Part shown: positions 8,876 through 18,346 of the stretch, one piece after another
Layout of the letters: every line of letters starts with the position of its first letter
Numbering within the stretch: position 1 is the first letter of the stretch
Made by a program: the position numbers and the translations under genes
Notes under the pieces: generated by a model
Database searches by the model: none
What the model was told of the DNA's origin: nothing
What the model saw: the letters and a program-made list of their open reading frames with translations, nothing else
From: Lentisphaera araneosa HTCC2155
GTDB lineage: Bacteria; Verrucomicrobiota; Lentisphaeria; Lentisphaerales; Lentisphaeraceae
Assembly: GCF_000170755.1 (NCBI RefSeq)
Contig: NZ_ABCK01000002.1
Coordinates: 248,001 to 312,000 of the forward strand
Direction of reading: 5' to 3'
Length of the DNA: 64,000 nucleotides

Positions 8876-11248
8876 GTGAAACTCTTAAAAAGAAGTATCC
8901 ATTACTTCATTTTTCTCTCTTTAACACTCCCTATCCTTGCCCAGGAAAGTTCTAATAAGCTTTGGTATAAACAAGCCGCACAAGGCTTTGAGCAATCCCT
9001 TCCCATAGGAAATGGCCGACTCGGTGCCATGGTCTTTGGCGATGTTGACGAAGAGCGCATTGTCATTAATGAGGAATCAGTTTGGTCGGGCTCAAAAGTT
9101 GAAAATAATATTCCCGTCGGCTACAAGCACCTGGCAAAAATCCGTCAGCTTCTTGGTGAAGAAAAATTCACTGAGGCCAACAAGCTCATGAAGCAGGCTT
9201 TTAAAGTTAAGAACGCACCCAAATATGCCAAAGGCATAAGCGCCTTTGGACGTTACCAAGTTTTGGGAAATATCCATCTCAAATTCCTTGGTAATAAAGC
9301 AAAAGTCAGTCAGTATAAGCGTGAGCTCGATTTAAATTCGGCGCTAGCTACAGTCAATTACCAAGCTGGTAAGCAACAATTCACTCGTGAACATTTTGTC
9401 TCGGCCCCCGACGAAGTCTTCGTTTCACGTTTTTCCGGCCCGATTTCATTCTCCATTTCCATGGATCGCCCCGAACGCTTTAAAACTAGCGTGGTCAATA
9501 AGCATGAGTTGTTGATGACGGGTGCCCTCAATGATGGCTTTGAAAAAGATGGACTCACTTATGTTGCCCGCTTACGTGTCATTGCGCCAAATGCCAAAAT
9601 TAAAGCAGATGGCAATAAGCTCATTGTTGAATCACAAGAAGAAGTCATGCTACTCTTAGCCGCAGCTACCGATTACCGCGGTATTGCGGGTCGTCAACTC
9701 TCTGATCCTTTTAAAGCTACAAGTGAAGATCTCGACAAGGCCGAAAAGAAATCTTTCACTGAATTGCGCCAAGCGCAAAAAGCCGATCATGAAAAATACT
9801 ATAGGCGCGTCAAACTAAATCTCGCAGAGAGTCACAATAGTGCGCTCCCTACAGATCAACGCTTAGCCGCTTACCGTAAAGGAAAAGCTGACCCTGCCCT
9901 AGCAGCGCTCTTTTTTAATGTGGGGCGCTACTTCCTCATCAGTTCTTCACGTCCGGGTGGCCTCCCCGCCAACCTCCAGGGAATTTGGGCCGAGGAGGTT
10001 CACACCATGTGGAACGGCGACTATCACTTCAATATCAATACACAAATGAATTACTGGCCGGCCTTGAGCTGCAACATGGTCGAAATGCAGGAGCCGATGA
10101 ATAATTTCATTGCTTCCCTCGTTGAACCCGGTTCAAAAACGGCCAAGGCTTACTACGACTCACCCGGCTGGATCGCTCACCGCCTCACCAATATTTGGGG
10201 CTATACAGCACCTGCTGGCATGGACATCGGTGGCCCGGCTTGGCTTTGTGAACACCTTTGGGAGCAATATGCCTACACCCTTGATCGCGAGTTTTTAAAA
10301 TCAGTCTATCCCATAATGAAGAGTTCAATTGACTTTTACTTGCATAATCTCTGGGAAGAACCCGAAAATAAATGGCTCGTAACTGGTCCTTCAGCCTCAC
10401 CTGAAAATGGTTTTAAACTCCCCGGAAATAAACGGGGTGGATCCGGAATTTGTGCTGGTCCAACAATTGACATGCAACAACTGCGCGAACTCTTTGGCAA
10501 TACTCTACGCGCCGCAAAAATCCTCGGTATTGATGCCGAACTGCAAAAAGAACTTGCAGAAAAACGTCCTCGTTTAGCGCCCAATCAAATTGCCCCCGAT
10601 GGCGTCTTACAAGAATGGCTCAAGCCCTACGTGGAACGTGAACCCACTCACCGTCATGTCTCTCCACTTTACGGTCTCTACCCCTATTACGAAATCACGC
10701 CTGAAGGCACACCTGAAATGGCAGAGGCTTCTCGCAAGCTACTCGAACGTCGCGGTGTCGGCCAAAGCACGGGCTGGGCCAATGCCTGGAAAGTCAGTCT
10801 ATGGGCGAGGCTTCACGATAGTAAAATGGCCTATACTTTTGTTCAGCAAATGCTCAATGATAACTGCTTTGATAATATGATGAGCCTCTTCAGACCTCTT
10901 AAAAATGGCAAAGGCAAAAAACTTTTCCAAATCGAAGCCAACTTCGGCCTCACTGCCGGCATCGCCGAAATGCTCATGCAGAGTCATCCGGATAGTCCAG
11001 CTGTGGATTCCCGCCCGCTTATACAAATCCTCCCTGCTCTACCAAAAGAATGGAGTACCGGCAGTGTTTCCGGACTTCTTGCACGGGGTGCTTTTGAAGT
11101 CGACCTAAAATGGCAAGAGGGGAAACTCGTAGAAGCCAGGGTTCGTTCGCTCAAGGGGCAAGCCGCTAAGATTCGTTATGGCTCAGTGACAAAAGATCTC
11201 AAACTCGCAGCAGGTGAAAGCAAAGTTTTCACACTAAGCGACTTTTAA
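8876..11248 (+). CDS. GH95-type alpha-L-fucosidase, secreted
   Basis: I place the start at the GTG at 8876, which is preceded by AAAGGAAT and gives a normal signal peptide (KLLKRSIHYFIFLSLTLPILAQ). The frame is open back to a GTG at 8819, but that adds a non-signal extension. The mature protein starts with the family-typical WYKQAAQGFEQSLPIGNGRL and NEESVWSG. Near the middle NINTQMNYWPA carries the paired Asn residues conserved in GH95 active sites. RHVSPLYGLYP and STGWANAWK follow in the (alpha/alpha)6 barrel. GH95 enzymes release terminal alpha-1,2 fucose (some act on galactose) from glycans. The length of about 790 residues is normal. With the GH29 gene at 55035 it points to fucose-containing substrates. 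Confidence 0.9.
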   Translation: MKLLKRSIHYFIFLSLTLPILAQESSNKLWYKQAAQGFEQSLPIGNGRLGAMVFGDVDEERIVINEESVWSGSKVENNIPVGYKHLAKIRQLLGEEKFTEANKLMKQAFKVKNAPKYAKGISAFGRYQVLGNIHLKFLGNKAKVSQYKRELDLNSALATVNYQAGKQQFTREHFVSAPDEVFVSRFSGPISFSISMDRPERFKTSVVNKHELLMTGALNDGFEKDGLTYVARLRVIAPNAKIKADGNKLIVESQEEVMLLLAAATDYRGIAGRQLSDPFKATSEDLDKAEKKSFTELRQAQKADHEKYYRRVKLNLAESHNSALPTDQRLAAYRKGKADPALAALFFNVGRYFLISSSRPGGLPANLQGIWAEEVHTMWNGDYHFNINTQMNYWPALSCNMVEMQEPMNNFIASLVEPGSKTAKAYYDSPGWIAHRLTNIWGYTAPAGMDIGGPAWLCEHLWEQYAYTLDREFLKSVYPIMKSSIDFYLHNLWEEPENKWLVTGPSASPENGFKLPGNKRGGSGICAGPTIDMQQLRELFGNTLRAAKILGIDAELQKELAEKRPRLAPNQIAPDGVLQEWLKPYVEREPTHRHVSPLYGLYPYYEITPEGTPEMAEASRKLLERRGVGQSTGWANAWKVSLWARLHDSKMAYTFVQQMLNDNCFDNMMSLFRPLKNGKGKKLFQIEANFGLTAGIAEMLMQSHPDSPAVDSRPLIQILPALPKEWSTGSVSGLLARGAFEVDLKWQEGKLVEARVRSLKGQAAKIRYGSVTKDLKLAAGESKVFTLSDF

Positions 11249-11277
11249 GCTGAGACAAATCAAAAAAGAACCCTCAC

Positions 11278-11609
11278 TTTACCGCCTCTCAAGATGGGCA
11301 CACCATGCAGGGATGGGGCACGGCTGCCACCGGGGGCGGATAATTTAATCTCATCACTTTAACTGCCTCTCAAGGTGGGCACACCTTGCAGGGATGGGGA
11401 CGGAGTCCCTACAATTCAGAGTGAAAGAGAATGTGCTGCCGCACAGGCCCGGCTGCCACCGGAGGCGGATAATTTAATATCTTCATCTCAGCACTTTACT
11501 GCCTCTCAAGGTGGGCACACCTTGCAGGGATGGGGACGGAGTCCCTACAATTCATCAAAAACGGGAATGTGCTGCCGCACGGGCCCGGCTGCCACCGGGG
11601 GCGGATAAA
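11278..11609. repeat. Second array of the ~125-bp repeat, three copies
   Basis: Copies start near 11278, 11357 and 11494. The first has an internal deletion of about 50 bp that joins the GGGATGGGG part directly to the CACGGCTGCCACCGG part. The other two are full length. Orientation is the same as in the 7500-7912 array, so recombination between the arrays would remove or amplify the pseudopilin and GH95 genes between them. Confidence 0.9.
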
Positions 11610-11710
11610 GTGATTAATGTTATACCCAACAAAAATCTACTCAATATGCGATGCCCGTATTAATCCCTCTAAACAAATAAAATTTAAACATCAGTTTTTA
11701 CACTGAATTC

Positions 11711-11739
11711 GATACGAAGGTATTTTTGCCTTGTTTAAT
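11711..11739 (+). promoter_or_regulatory. ECF-like promoter candidate (GATAC-N17-GTTTAAT)
   Basis: GATAC at 11711 and GTTTAAT at 11733 are separated by 17 bp, and the SGNH hydrolase start at 11771 is 38 bp further. This is the only such site before the run of genes 11771-18269, which ends with an ECF sigma factor and its kinase. Confidence 0.5.
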
Positions 11740-11770
11740 TCATTATAAGCAAAGTTTATCTGGAGAAAAA

Positions 11771-12466
11771 ATGAAAAAAATATGCCTTATCTTGATCGTG
11801 GCTTTAGTCAGCTTTTCACAAACTCATCTTCATGCGCAAAAAGCTAAAAAAACGCCTTTCAATCATGCCTTTACTAATCCCGTGGATAAATCCGATTTAC
11901 CCCGTGTACTTATTATTGGGGACTCAATTTCTATTGGCTATACCCCCCGCGTACGAGGTCTACTCGATGGCAAAGCCAATGTCCATCGGCCGACGACAAA
12001 TTGTCGTTGGTCAGCTTTTGGTGACAAAGAAATTGAAAAATGGCTCGGCAAATCCAAATGGGATGTGATTCATTTTAATTTTGGTCTATGGGATTGGTAT
12101 GGTTGGGCGCAAAAAGTCAAATCAACTCCTGAGTCTTATGCCGCCAGCCTCGATAGTATTATCGGTAAAATAAAAAAGAAGTCAAAGGCTAAGCTAGTAT
12201 TTGCCATGACCACGCCACCCTGTATCGGACCCGAGGGCAAGGTAAAATTTGTTGTTAGCGAAGAACGTGCCAAGTCCTTCAATGACGCTGCACGAGCAGT
12301 GATGAAGAAACACGGAGTGCAAATCAATGATCTTTACCAGGTGATGGCTAAAGAGCGTGCAAAATATCAACGTGGTGAAAACAATGTTCATTATACTGAT
12401 GAAGGTCGTGACCTGCTCGCTGCGCAAGTCGCAAAAATCATTAATCAGAATCTTACAAATAAATAA
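11771..12466 (+). CDS. Secreted SGNH/GDSL hydrolase
   Basis: The start is the ATG at 11771 with CTGGAGAAAAA before it, which gives a clear signal peptide (KKICLILIVALVSFSQTHLHA). An upstream in-frame ATG at 11726 is less likely. The 231-residue protein has block I IIGDSISIGYTPRV, a central HFNFGLWDW segment and block V NVHYTDEG with the catalytic His. Enzymes of this type are mostly carbohydrate or acyl esterases. The sulfatase follows after 15 bp, so it probably heads an operon that continues through 15515 and perhaps to the sigma/kinase pair. Confidence 0.85.
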   Translation: MKKICLILIVALVSFSQTHLHAQKAKKTPFNHAFTNPVDKSDLPRVLIIGDSISIGYTPRVRGLLDGKANVHRPTTNCRWSAFGDKEIEKWLGKSKWDVIHFNFGLWDWYGWAQKVKSTPESYAASLDSIIGKIKKKSKAKLVFAMTTPPCIGPEGKVKFVVSEERAKSFNDAARAVMKKHGVQINDLYQVMAKERAKYQRGENNVHYTDEGRDLLAAQVAKIINQNLTNK

Positions 12467-12481
12467 GCAAGTGAGGGACAT

Positions 12482-14002
12482 GTGAAAATTAGAAAATCAT
12501 TTATTAGTATCGCTCTAAGTCTTCTTAGCCTTAATAACTTTGCCGCTGAGACTAAAAAAATACTTAAGGGTGCAAAGCCCAATATCATCATGGTTTTAAC
12601 TGATGATCAGGGCATGGGTGACTTATCCTGTATGGGTAACCCTATTTTGCGAACTCCGCATATTGATAAGATGTACGCCAAATCAACGCGCTTTACAGAC
12701 TTTCAAGTGAGCTCAACTTGTACGCCTACACGTGCTGCCATCATGAGTGGTCGCTCCCCTTTCGAAGTTGGCATCAGTCACACCCTCATGCAGAGAGATC
12801 GCTTAGCTCCCGCGGTCATTACTTTTCCGCAAGCACTGCAGAAATCCGGTTACAAAACGGGTCTCTTTGGCAAGTGGCATTTAGGCGATGGGGAAGAGTA
12901 CCGCCCTCAAAACCGTGGCTTTGATGAAGTCCTAATGCACGGCGCCGGTGGAATCGGTCAGTACAATTTTGGTGACTTCAAACCCAATGCGACTAATAAG
13001 TATTTTGACAATGTCTTACTTCACAATGATACAATTGTGCAAACCAAAGGCTTCTGCACTGACGTATTTTTTAAGGCCGCTTTAAGCTGGATTAAAAAGC
13101 AGCATGAAAATAATCAAACTTACTTTGCTTACATCTCTTTAAACGCTCCCCACGGGCCTCTCATTGCTCCCGAAAAATATAAAAAACGCTTTATCGACGA
13201 AGGCTATAATCAATCTGTCGCCGCTCGCTATGGCATGATCGAAAATATCGACGATAATTTCGGTCTAATGGTGGAGAAACTTAAGGAATGGAAAGCCTTA
13301 GATAATACACTTATCATTTTCATGACTGATAATGGCATGGCGATGAAATCAATTGGAAAAAAAGGCGTCAAAGGGAAATTCAATGCTTGGAACGCTGGCA
13401 TGAAGGGGCACAAAGATAGTGCTTGGGAAGGCGGATCGCGCGTCCCTTCCTTTTGGTACTGGAAAGGTGTCTTAGGGGAAGGGGTAGATATTTCTGCCTT
13501 AAGCGCTCACATCGATTTATACCGTACTTTTTGTGAACTCGCTGGGACAAACATTCCTGAAAGTTCCTTAAGTCCTAGCGGTCGTTCATTAATCCCTTTA
13601 CTTGAAAACCCAAATGCCAAGTGGGATGATAGAACTTTATTTTTTCACCGTGGTCGCTGGGGTGGTGGCGGAAGAGGCAAGAAAACTCGTGAGCTCGCCA
13701 AGTATTACGGCATGGCAGTGCGCAATTCGCGCTGGCGTTTGGTTAACATTATGGATGGCGATGGCCCCTGGTTGAGTGATATTGCCAATGACCCCGGAGA
13801 AACAAAGAATGTCATTGAGCAACATCCCGAAGTCGCCGAAAAAATGAAAGCTCAATTCGATCAATGGTGGGACTCGACTGAGAGCTTGCTCATCAACGAA
13901 GGCCTGCCTAGGCTCAAAGCCGAAGAGCATCACCTCCACATACTTTACAATAAACAGCTCAAAGAAAAAGGGATCCCGGAATGGGCTCCTGCTAAACTCT
14001 AA
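12482..14002 (+). CDS. Secreted arylsulfatase-type sulfatase
   Basis: The 506-residue protein starts at a GTG preceded by GAGGGAC. It has a signal peptide and the metal site NIIMVLTDDQGMGD. The activation motif is C80-T-P-T-R84, with Thr in the usual Ser position. KTGLFGKWHLGD and TDNGMAMKS are further sulfatase blocks. It lacks the C-terminal beta module of the other three sulfatases in the window and so is a different subfamily. It needs a formylglycine-generating enzyme, which is not in the window. It sits between an SGNH hydrolase and an esterase-SGNH fusion with gaps of 15 and 10 bp, which is strong evidence for an operon. Confidence 0.92.
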   Translation: MKIRKSFISIALSLLSLNNFAAETKKILKGAKPNIIMVLTDDQGMGDLSCMGNPILRTPHIDKMYAKSTRFTDFQVSSTCTPTRAAIMSGRSPFEVGISHTLMQRDRLAPAVITFPQALQKSGYKTGLFGKWHLGDGEEYRPQNRGFDEVLMHGAGGIGQYNFGDFKPNATNKYFDNVLLHNDTIVQTKGFCTDVFFKAALSWIKKQHENNQTYFAYISLNAPHGPLIAPEKYKKRFIDEGYNQSVAARYGMIENIDDNFGLMVEKLKEWKALDNTLIIFMTDNGMAMKSIGKKGVKGKFNAWNAGMKGHKDSAWEGGSRVPSFWYWKGVLGEGVDISALSAHIDLYRTFCELAGTNIPESSLSPSGRSLIPLLENPNAKWDDRTLFFHRGRWGGGGRGKKTRELAKYYGMAVRNSRWRLVNIMDGDGPWLSDIANDPGETKNVIEQHPEVAEKMKAQFDQWWDSTESLLINEGLPRLKAEEHHLHILYNKQLKEKGIPEWAPAKL

Positions 14003-14012
14003 AAGGTACCTA

Positions 14013-15515
14013 ATGAGAAAAACATTTACCCTCTTCATTATACTACTCAGTCTTTTCGCCAACCTAAATGCAAAAAGTAAAAAAAATCCTTGGCAGGACT
14101 ACAAGCGCATTGATTTAAAAGTCGATGGTCGCGATGCTTTTATCATTCAGCCCAAAGAAAGTGCTCCCCATAAACCATGGGTTTGGCGAGCACGATTCCC
14201 AACTTATCACCCCGAAGTCGACCTCATTTTACTCTCCAAAGGCTTTCATGTCGCTTATATCAATACCGACGACATGTTAGGGAGCTCCTCCGCTCTTAAG
14301 CATTGGGATGCTTTTTACAATCACATGACAACAGAAAAAGGCCTTGCCAAAAAAGTCAGCTTAGAAGCCGTCAGTCGCGGTGGCCTCTTTGCCTATCGTT
14401 GGGCAGCTCAAAACCCAGAAAAAGTCGCGTCTATTTACGCCGAAGTTCCCGTCTGCGATTTCAAGAGCTGGCCCGGAGGTAAAGGCAAGGGTGTGGGCAA
14501 TAGCAAAGCCTGGCAAAATGTTTCAAAGCAATACCAAATCACTGAAGAGCAAGCTCTACAATACAAACAAAATCCCATTGATGTACTTGCGCCCATCGCA
14601 AAAGAAAAGATCCCCCTACTCCACCTCATCAGCCTCAATGATCAAGTGGTTCCCTCTGAAGAAAACACATTTATACTCGCAGAACGTTACAAGAAACTTG
14701 GCGGAAGTATTGAAATCATTGAAGTCAAAAATGGCCCACGTGCAAAAGGTCATCACTTTGATCACCCCGATCCACAGCGCGTTGCTGATTTTATATTAAG
14801 GAACACAAATAAAGCTTCACAACTATCAACTATTAGCCCCATCCCTTCAAAACTCAAAAAGTTCATGCCCAAGCGCCATAATGCGAAACTGGCAGAAGCC
14901 AAAAATCGTCAGATTGATTTGGTGATGATTGGCGATTCCATCACCCACAATTGGGAATCGGAAAAGAATTACGAACAAACTTTTTCTGGGCTCAATATGC
15001 TCAACTTGGGTTTTGCGGGCGATCGTACCCAGAATGTACTTTGGCGCATTCAACATGGAGCATTGGATAATATTGAGCCCAAACTCGTCACCCTAATGAT
15101 TGGCACCAATCACATGCACAATCCCAAAAAGGGTTATAGCCCCGATTCTAACGAAGATATTTTCACTGGTATTCAAGAAATCATCAAAGAAATTCGTACG
15201 CGCTTACCCAATTCAAAAATCATCGTTTTTTCCGTTTTTCCCCGGCGGGCACCAGAAAATGAACGCGTTAAAGCCCTCAATCAACTCATCCCTCAAATCG
15301 CTGATAATGAAATGATTTTCCATCGCGATATCAGTAAAATTTTTCTCGATTCAAAGGGCTCTATCAATAAAACCCTTTATTCACGCGATGGTTTGCACTT
15401 GAATAGCAAAGGCTATGACGGTTGGGCAAAAGCCTTAAAGCCAATCCTGACTGAATTCTCTGACAATTCTCAACCAAAGATTCAGCGTCCTAAGGTGAAA
15501 AAACTAGCAATCTAA
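14013..15515 (+). CDS. Secreted two-domain esterase: alpha/beta hydrolase + SGNH hydrolase
   Basis: The 500-residue protein has a signal peptide (about 1-20). Residues 25-265 form an alpha/beta hydrolase with EAVSRGG around Ser121, where Ala replaces the first Gly of G-x-S-x-G, a possible acid in SLNDQVVP and His in KGHHFDHPD. Residues 285-485 form an SGNH hydrolase with GDSIT (Ser309), GFAGDRTQNVLWRI, IGTNHMHN and DGLHL. The SGNH part closely resembles the N-terminal half of the protein at 5962, but here it is C-terminal and is joined to a different hydrolase. It follows the sulfatase by 10 bp and probably acts on the same substrate. Confidence 0.86.
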   Translation: MRKTFTLFIILLSLFANLNAKSKKNPWQDYKRIDLKVDGRDAFIIQPKESAPHKPWVWRARFPTYHPEVDLILLSKGFHVAYINTDDMLGSSSALKHWDAFYNHMTTEKGLAKKVSLEAVSRGGLFAYRWAAQNPEKVASIYAEVPVCDFKSWPGGKGKGVGNSKAWQNVSKQYQITEEQALQYKQNPIDVLAPIAKEKIPLLHLISLNDQVVPSEENTFILAERYKKLGGSIEIIEVKNGPRAKGHHFDHPDPQRVADFILRNTNKASQLSTISPIPSKLKKFMPKRHNAKLAEAKNRQIDLVMIGDSITHNWESEKNYEQTFSGLNMLNLGFAGDRTQNVLWRIQHGALDNIEPKLVTLMIGTNHMHNPKKGYSPDSNEDIFTGIQEIIKEIRTRLPNSKIIVFSVFPRRAPENERVKALNQLIPQIADNEMIFHRDISKIFLDSKGSINKTLYSRDGLHLNSKGYDGWAKALKPILTEFSDNSQPKIQRPKVKKLAI

Positions 15516-15573
15516 ATGACACAGGAGTAAAGTTCATCATATGTTTTTAAACTTCATAGGCACAAAAAATCGC

Positions 15574-16176
15574 ATGAAAGAATCCAATAATACTCGTCAC
15601 ACACTTTTGCACAAATTGCAGCACTCTGAGGGTGATGAGTATTGGGAAGAGTTTGTCAATTCATACGAAGGCTACATCTATCTCGTTATTCGCAATATGG
15701 GCATTAATCCGAGTACTTGTGAAGACCTTTTGCAGGACGTCCTACTTAAGCTCTGGAAATCACTTTCCGATTTTAAATATGAAAGAGAAAAATGCCGTTT
15801 CCGTACTTGGCTATGCGTCATTATTCGCAACACAGTTTATAACTACGTTCAATCCAAAGCCGCGCGCAACAAGCAGCAGGATGTCAATTTTGAACAAGTT
15901 GCCGAATCCATCAAACTCATTACTCAACCTGAGATCGATAAGATCGCCGAAGTCGAATGGAAGAGTTTCCTCTCCAATAAAGCTTGGGAGAGTATTAAAG
16001 ATGACTTTTCTCCCAAAGCCGTGCAGGTTTTTGAGGCCTCACTCGATGAAGATGATAATAAAGTCCTTTCCGAGAAGTTTGGTATTACCCCCAATGTCGT
16101 CCGCGTTTATAAATCTCGCATTCGCAATGTCTTGCTCAAAGAAATCACGCGCCTCAACTTTGAGTTAGGTGGATAA
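15574..16176 (+). CDS. ECF-type RNA polymerase sigma factor (module 1)
   Basis: I choose the ATG at 15574, which gives 200 residues and matches the paralogs at 39730 (199) and 53106 (200). An upstream ATG at 15541 has an AGGAG site but adds 11 residues that the paralogs lack. Region 2 is visible as EDLLQDVLLKLWKSLSDF followed by CRFRTWLCVIIRNTVYNY. Region 4 is LSEKFGITPNVVRVYKSRIRNVL. ECF factors direct RNA polymerase to special promoters. The kinase gene begins 8 bp after the stop. The gene follows the esterase operon by 58 bp and no promoter is evident between them. Confidence 0.9.
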   Translation: MKESNNTRHTLLHKLQHSEGDEYWEEFVNSYEGYIYLVIRNMGINPSTCEDLLQDVLLKLWKSLSDFKYEREKCRFRTWLCVIIRNTVYNYVQSKAARNKQQDVNFEQVAESIKLITQPEIDKIAEVEWKSFLSNKAWESIKDDFSPKAVQVFEASLDEDDNKVLSEKFGITPNVVRVYKSRIRNVLLKEITRLNFELGG

Positions 16177-16184
16177 GTTCAAGC

Positions 16185-18269
16185 ATGGCTGAAAAACGCA
16201 AAGAAGAAGGCTACAGCAAAAAGCTCGCTCACTTTTGTGACGAAGTTTCCAATTTCTCCGAAACTCCCATCATCGATAATATCAAGGACTGCTTCGAACG
16301 CTACAGCGAGCTCGACTTCCTCAATGAGGGGGGTGCTAAAGTCATCTATCGTTGCCTCGACAACTACACTGGTCGTGAAGTCGCCATGGCCAAACTCAAA
16401 GACAATTCAATCCCCACTCGAAAAGAACGCTTCCTGCAAGAAGCCCAGTTAACTTCCTCTCTGCAGCACCCCAATATTGTTCCCGTCTACGACCTCGGGC
16501 TTGAGGATGAACTTCCTTGGTTCACCATGAAATTTATTTCTGGGCGCTCGCTCTACGAAATCCTTGAAGAAGATAAGAAGAATCAACTTTCCCCCAACGA
16601 TAAACTCAGTCGCAACCTCGATTACTTTCTCAAAGTTTGCGATGCGATCGCTTATGCGCACTCCAAAGGGGTCTTGCACTTGGACCTCAAGCCTGACAAT
16701 ATTCAGATCGGCAATTATGGTGACTTGGTTGTTTGTGATTGGGGTTTAGCCAATATTTTGGCTGAGAACTGCGATGAAAACATGTTGCAGTTTTACTCAT
16801 TTAATCCCTTTGATAAAGAGTCTGTTACCATTGATGGCATGATAAAAGGTTCGCCAGGTTACATGGCACCCGAACAGGCTTCCTATAAAAAAGCAAAAAA
16901 GAGTGAGGCTACCGATATCTTTGCCCTCGGAGCCATTCTCTATACAATTTTGTGCTACGAAAAACCTTTCAAAGGGCCTGACCTTAATCAGGTCCTGTCC
17001 AATACTTGTGAAGGTCTTTACCCTACTGCCAGGAAACTAAACCCCGCAAGTCCTGAAGCTCTAGAAGCCATTTGCCGTAAAGCCATGGCAGTGAAGCCTG
17101 AGGATCGTTATAGCTCTGTACTCGAGCTACAAAAGGAAGTTCTCAGTTATCGCGAAGGTTTTGCGACTAACGCAGAAAATGCCGGAATAATCAAGCTATT
17201 AAACTTATGGATTAAGCGCAATAAAATCGTCAGTGCCCTCGGAGGCTTTTCCGCCCTACTCATCATTATTTTCACTGTTATCTACTTCGAGAAAATTAAT
17301 CTCGAAAAAGAAAATGCTCGCCAACAAGCTGAGAACTCACTTCAGCTCGCAGAAAAAATGCGTCTTGAAAAAGATTATGCGATTAAGATTAACAAAAAGG
17401 CTGCTCCACGTTTTTTTGAGCGAGCTCAATTGGCTTATTCCACTTTTAATATCGATGACGCCGTTAACTTTTGCGGCAGTGCCGTTGAACTCAATCCTGA
17501 ACTGACTGAGGCCTGGCACCTAAAAGCCGAGCTTCACTTCATCAAAGAGGAGTTTAACCAGGCCCTTGCAGCTCTAGTTCATACAAAGCAGAATAGCGCC
17601 TTGCTTAAAATCTGTGATGAGTTCCGCGAAGTTAAAAATGATGACTCCATAAAATTGGATCCCACTGACCGACTCATTTTAATTAAAAGACTTCGTGAAT
17701 TGAAATTAAACCCTCTATCTATTCGCTACATTCACTACAAGGCCAATTCCACTATGGAACTTGATGAGCGCATTGACTTTGCCTATCAGACGACACTCAT
17801 CATGAATAATCTCAAACGTATGAATTTCTCTTATAATAAGGAAACACGCCTATTAAGTCTCTCTAACAACAAGTCATTAAAAACCGCTCTTGCCTTTCAA
17901 AATTTCCCTGCAAAAAGCACCGATTTATCCCATAGCTCTATTAGTGATTTTACCTCAATCACTAGTCAAAAGCTGCATAGTTTAAACATAAGTTCTACAA
18001 GTATTTCAAGTTTAAGGCACCTTACTGGACATCTAAATTTACTGCGTGAACTCAAGCTTTCCGACACCGCTATTCGCAGTCTGCTCCCCATTAGAAATAG
18101 CCAAATTGAATCACTAGATATCAGCTGGACCGATATCAACACACTTCAACATTTGGATAGCTTAGCTAATCTAAAAAAAATCACTATTCATGCGGGCCAG
18201 TTTAAAAAGGGGGAGCTCAAGAAACTCCAATCCCTTTACGAAGTCACCATAAAAGAAAAAAAGAACTAA
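16185..18269 (+). CDS. Membrane Ser/Thr kinase with TPR and LRR-like C terminus (module 1, WNK-like lysine)
   Basis: The 694-residue protein starts 8 bp after the sigma gene. The kinase domain (about 40-320) has HLDLKPDN (Asp167), CDWGLA (Asp185), [10 protein letters not shown] and the alpha-C Glu86 in RFLQEAQL. The VAxK lysine is replaced by Ala69 (VAMAKLK). A Lys52 sits in the glycine-rich loop (NEGGAKVIYR), as in eukaryotic WNK kinases. One membrane segment (ALGGFSALLIIIFTVIYF) is followed by a coiled coil, TPR-like helices and LRR-like repeats that end in ITIHAGQFKKGELKKL. The kinase probably controls the adjacent sigma factor, with the C-terminal part beyond the membrane as sensor. That role is inferred from gene order only. 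Confidence 0.9.
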   Translation: MAEKRKEEGYSKKLAHFCDEVSNFSETPIIDNIKDCFERYSELDFLNEGGAKVIYRCLDNYTGREVAMAKLKDNSIPTRKERFLQEAQLTSSLQHPNIVPVYDLGLEDELPWFTMKFISGRSLYEILEEDKKNQLSPNDKLSRNLDYFLKVCDAIAYAHSKGVLHLDLKPDNIQIGNYGDLVVCDWGLANILAENCDENMLQFYSFNPFDKESVTIDGMIKGSPGYMAPEQASYKKAKKSEATDIFALGAILYTILCYEKPFKGPDLNQVLSNTCEGLYPTARKLNPASPEALEAICRKAMAVKPEDRYSSVLELQKEVLSYREGFATNAENAGIIKLLNLWIKRNKIVSALGGFSALLIIIFTVIYFEKINLEKENARQQAENSLQLAEKMRLEKDYAIKINKKAAPRFFERAQLAYSTFNIDDAVNFCGSAVELNPELTEAWHLKAELHFIKEEFNQALAALVHTKQNSALLKICDEFREVKNDDSIKLDPTDRLILIKRLRELKLNPLSIRYIHYKANSTMELDERIDFAYQTTLIMNNLKRMNFSYNKETRLLSLSNNKSLKTALAFQNFPAKSTDLSHSSISDFTSITSQKLHSLNISSTSISSLRHLTGHLNLLRELKLSDTAIRSLLPIRNSQIESLDISWTDINTLQHLDSLANLKKITIHAGQFKKGELKKLQSLYEVTIKEKKN

Positions 18270-18346
18270 AAATTACCTTTTGTCGTTGCGATCACCGCAA
18301 ACACCCTGTTTCACTCTGCAGAATCAATTAATAAACGAGAGCAACT

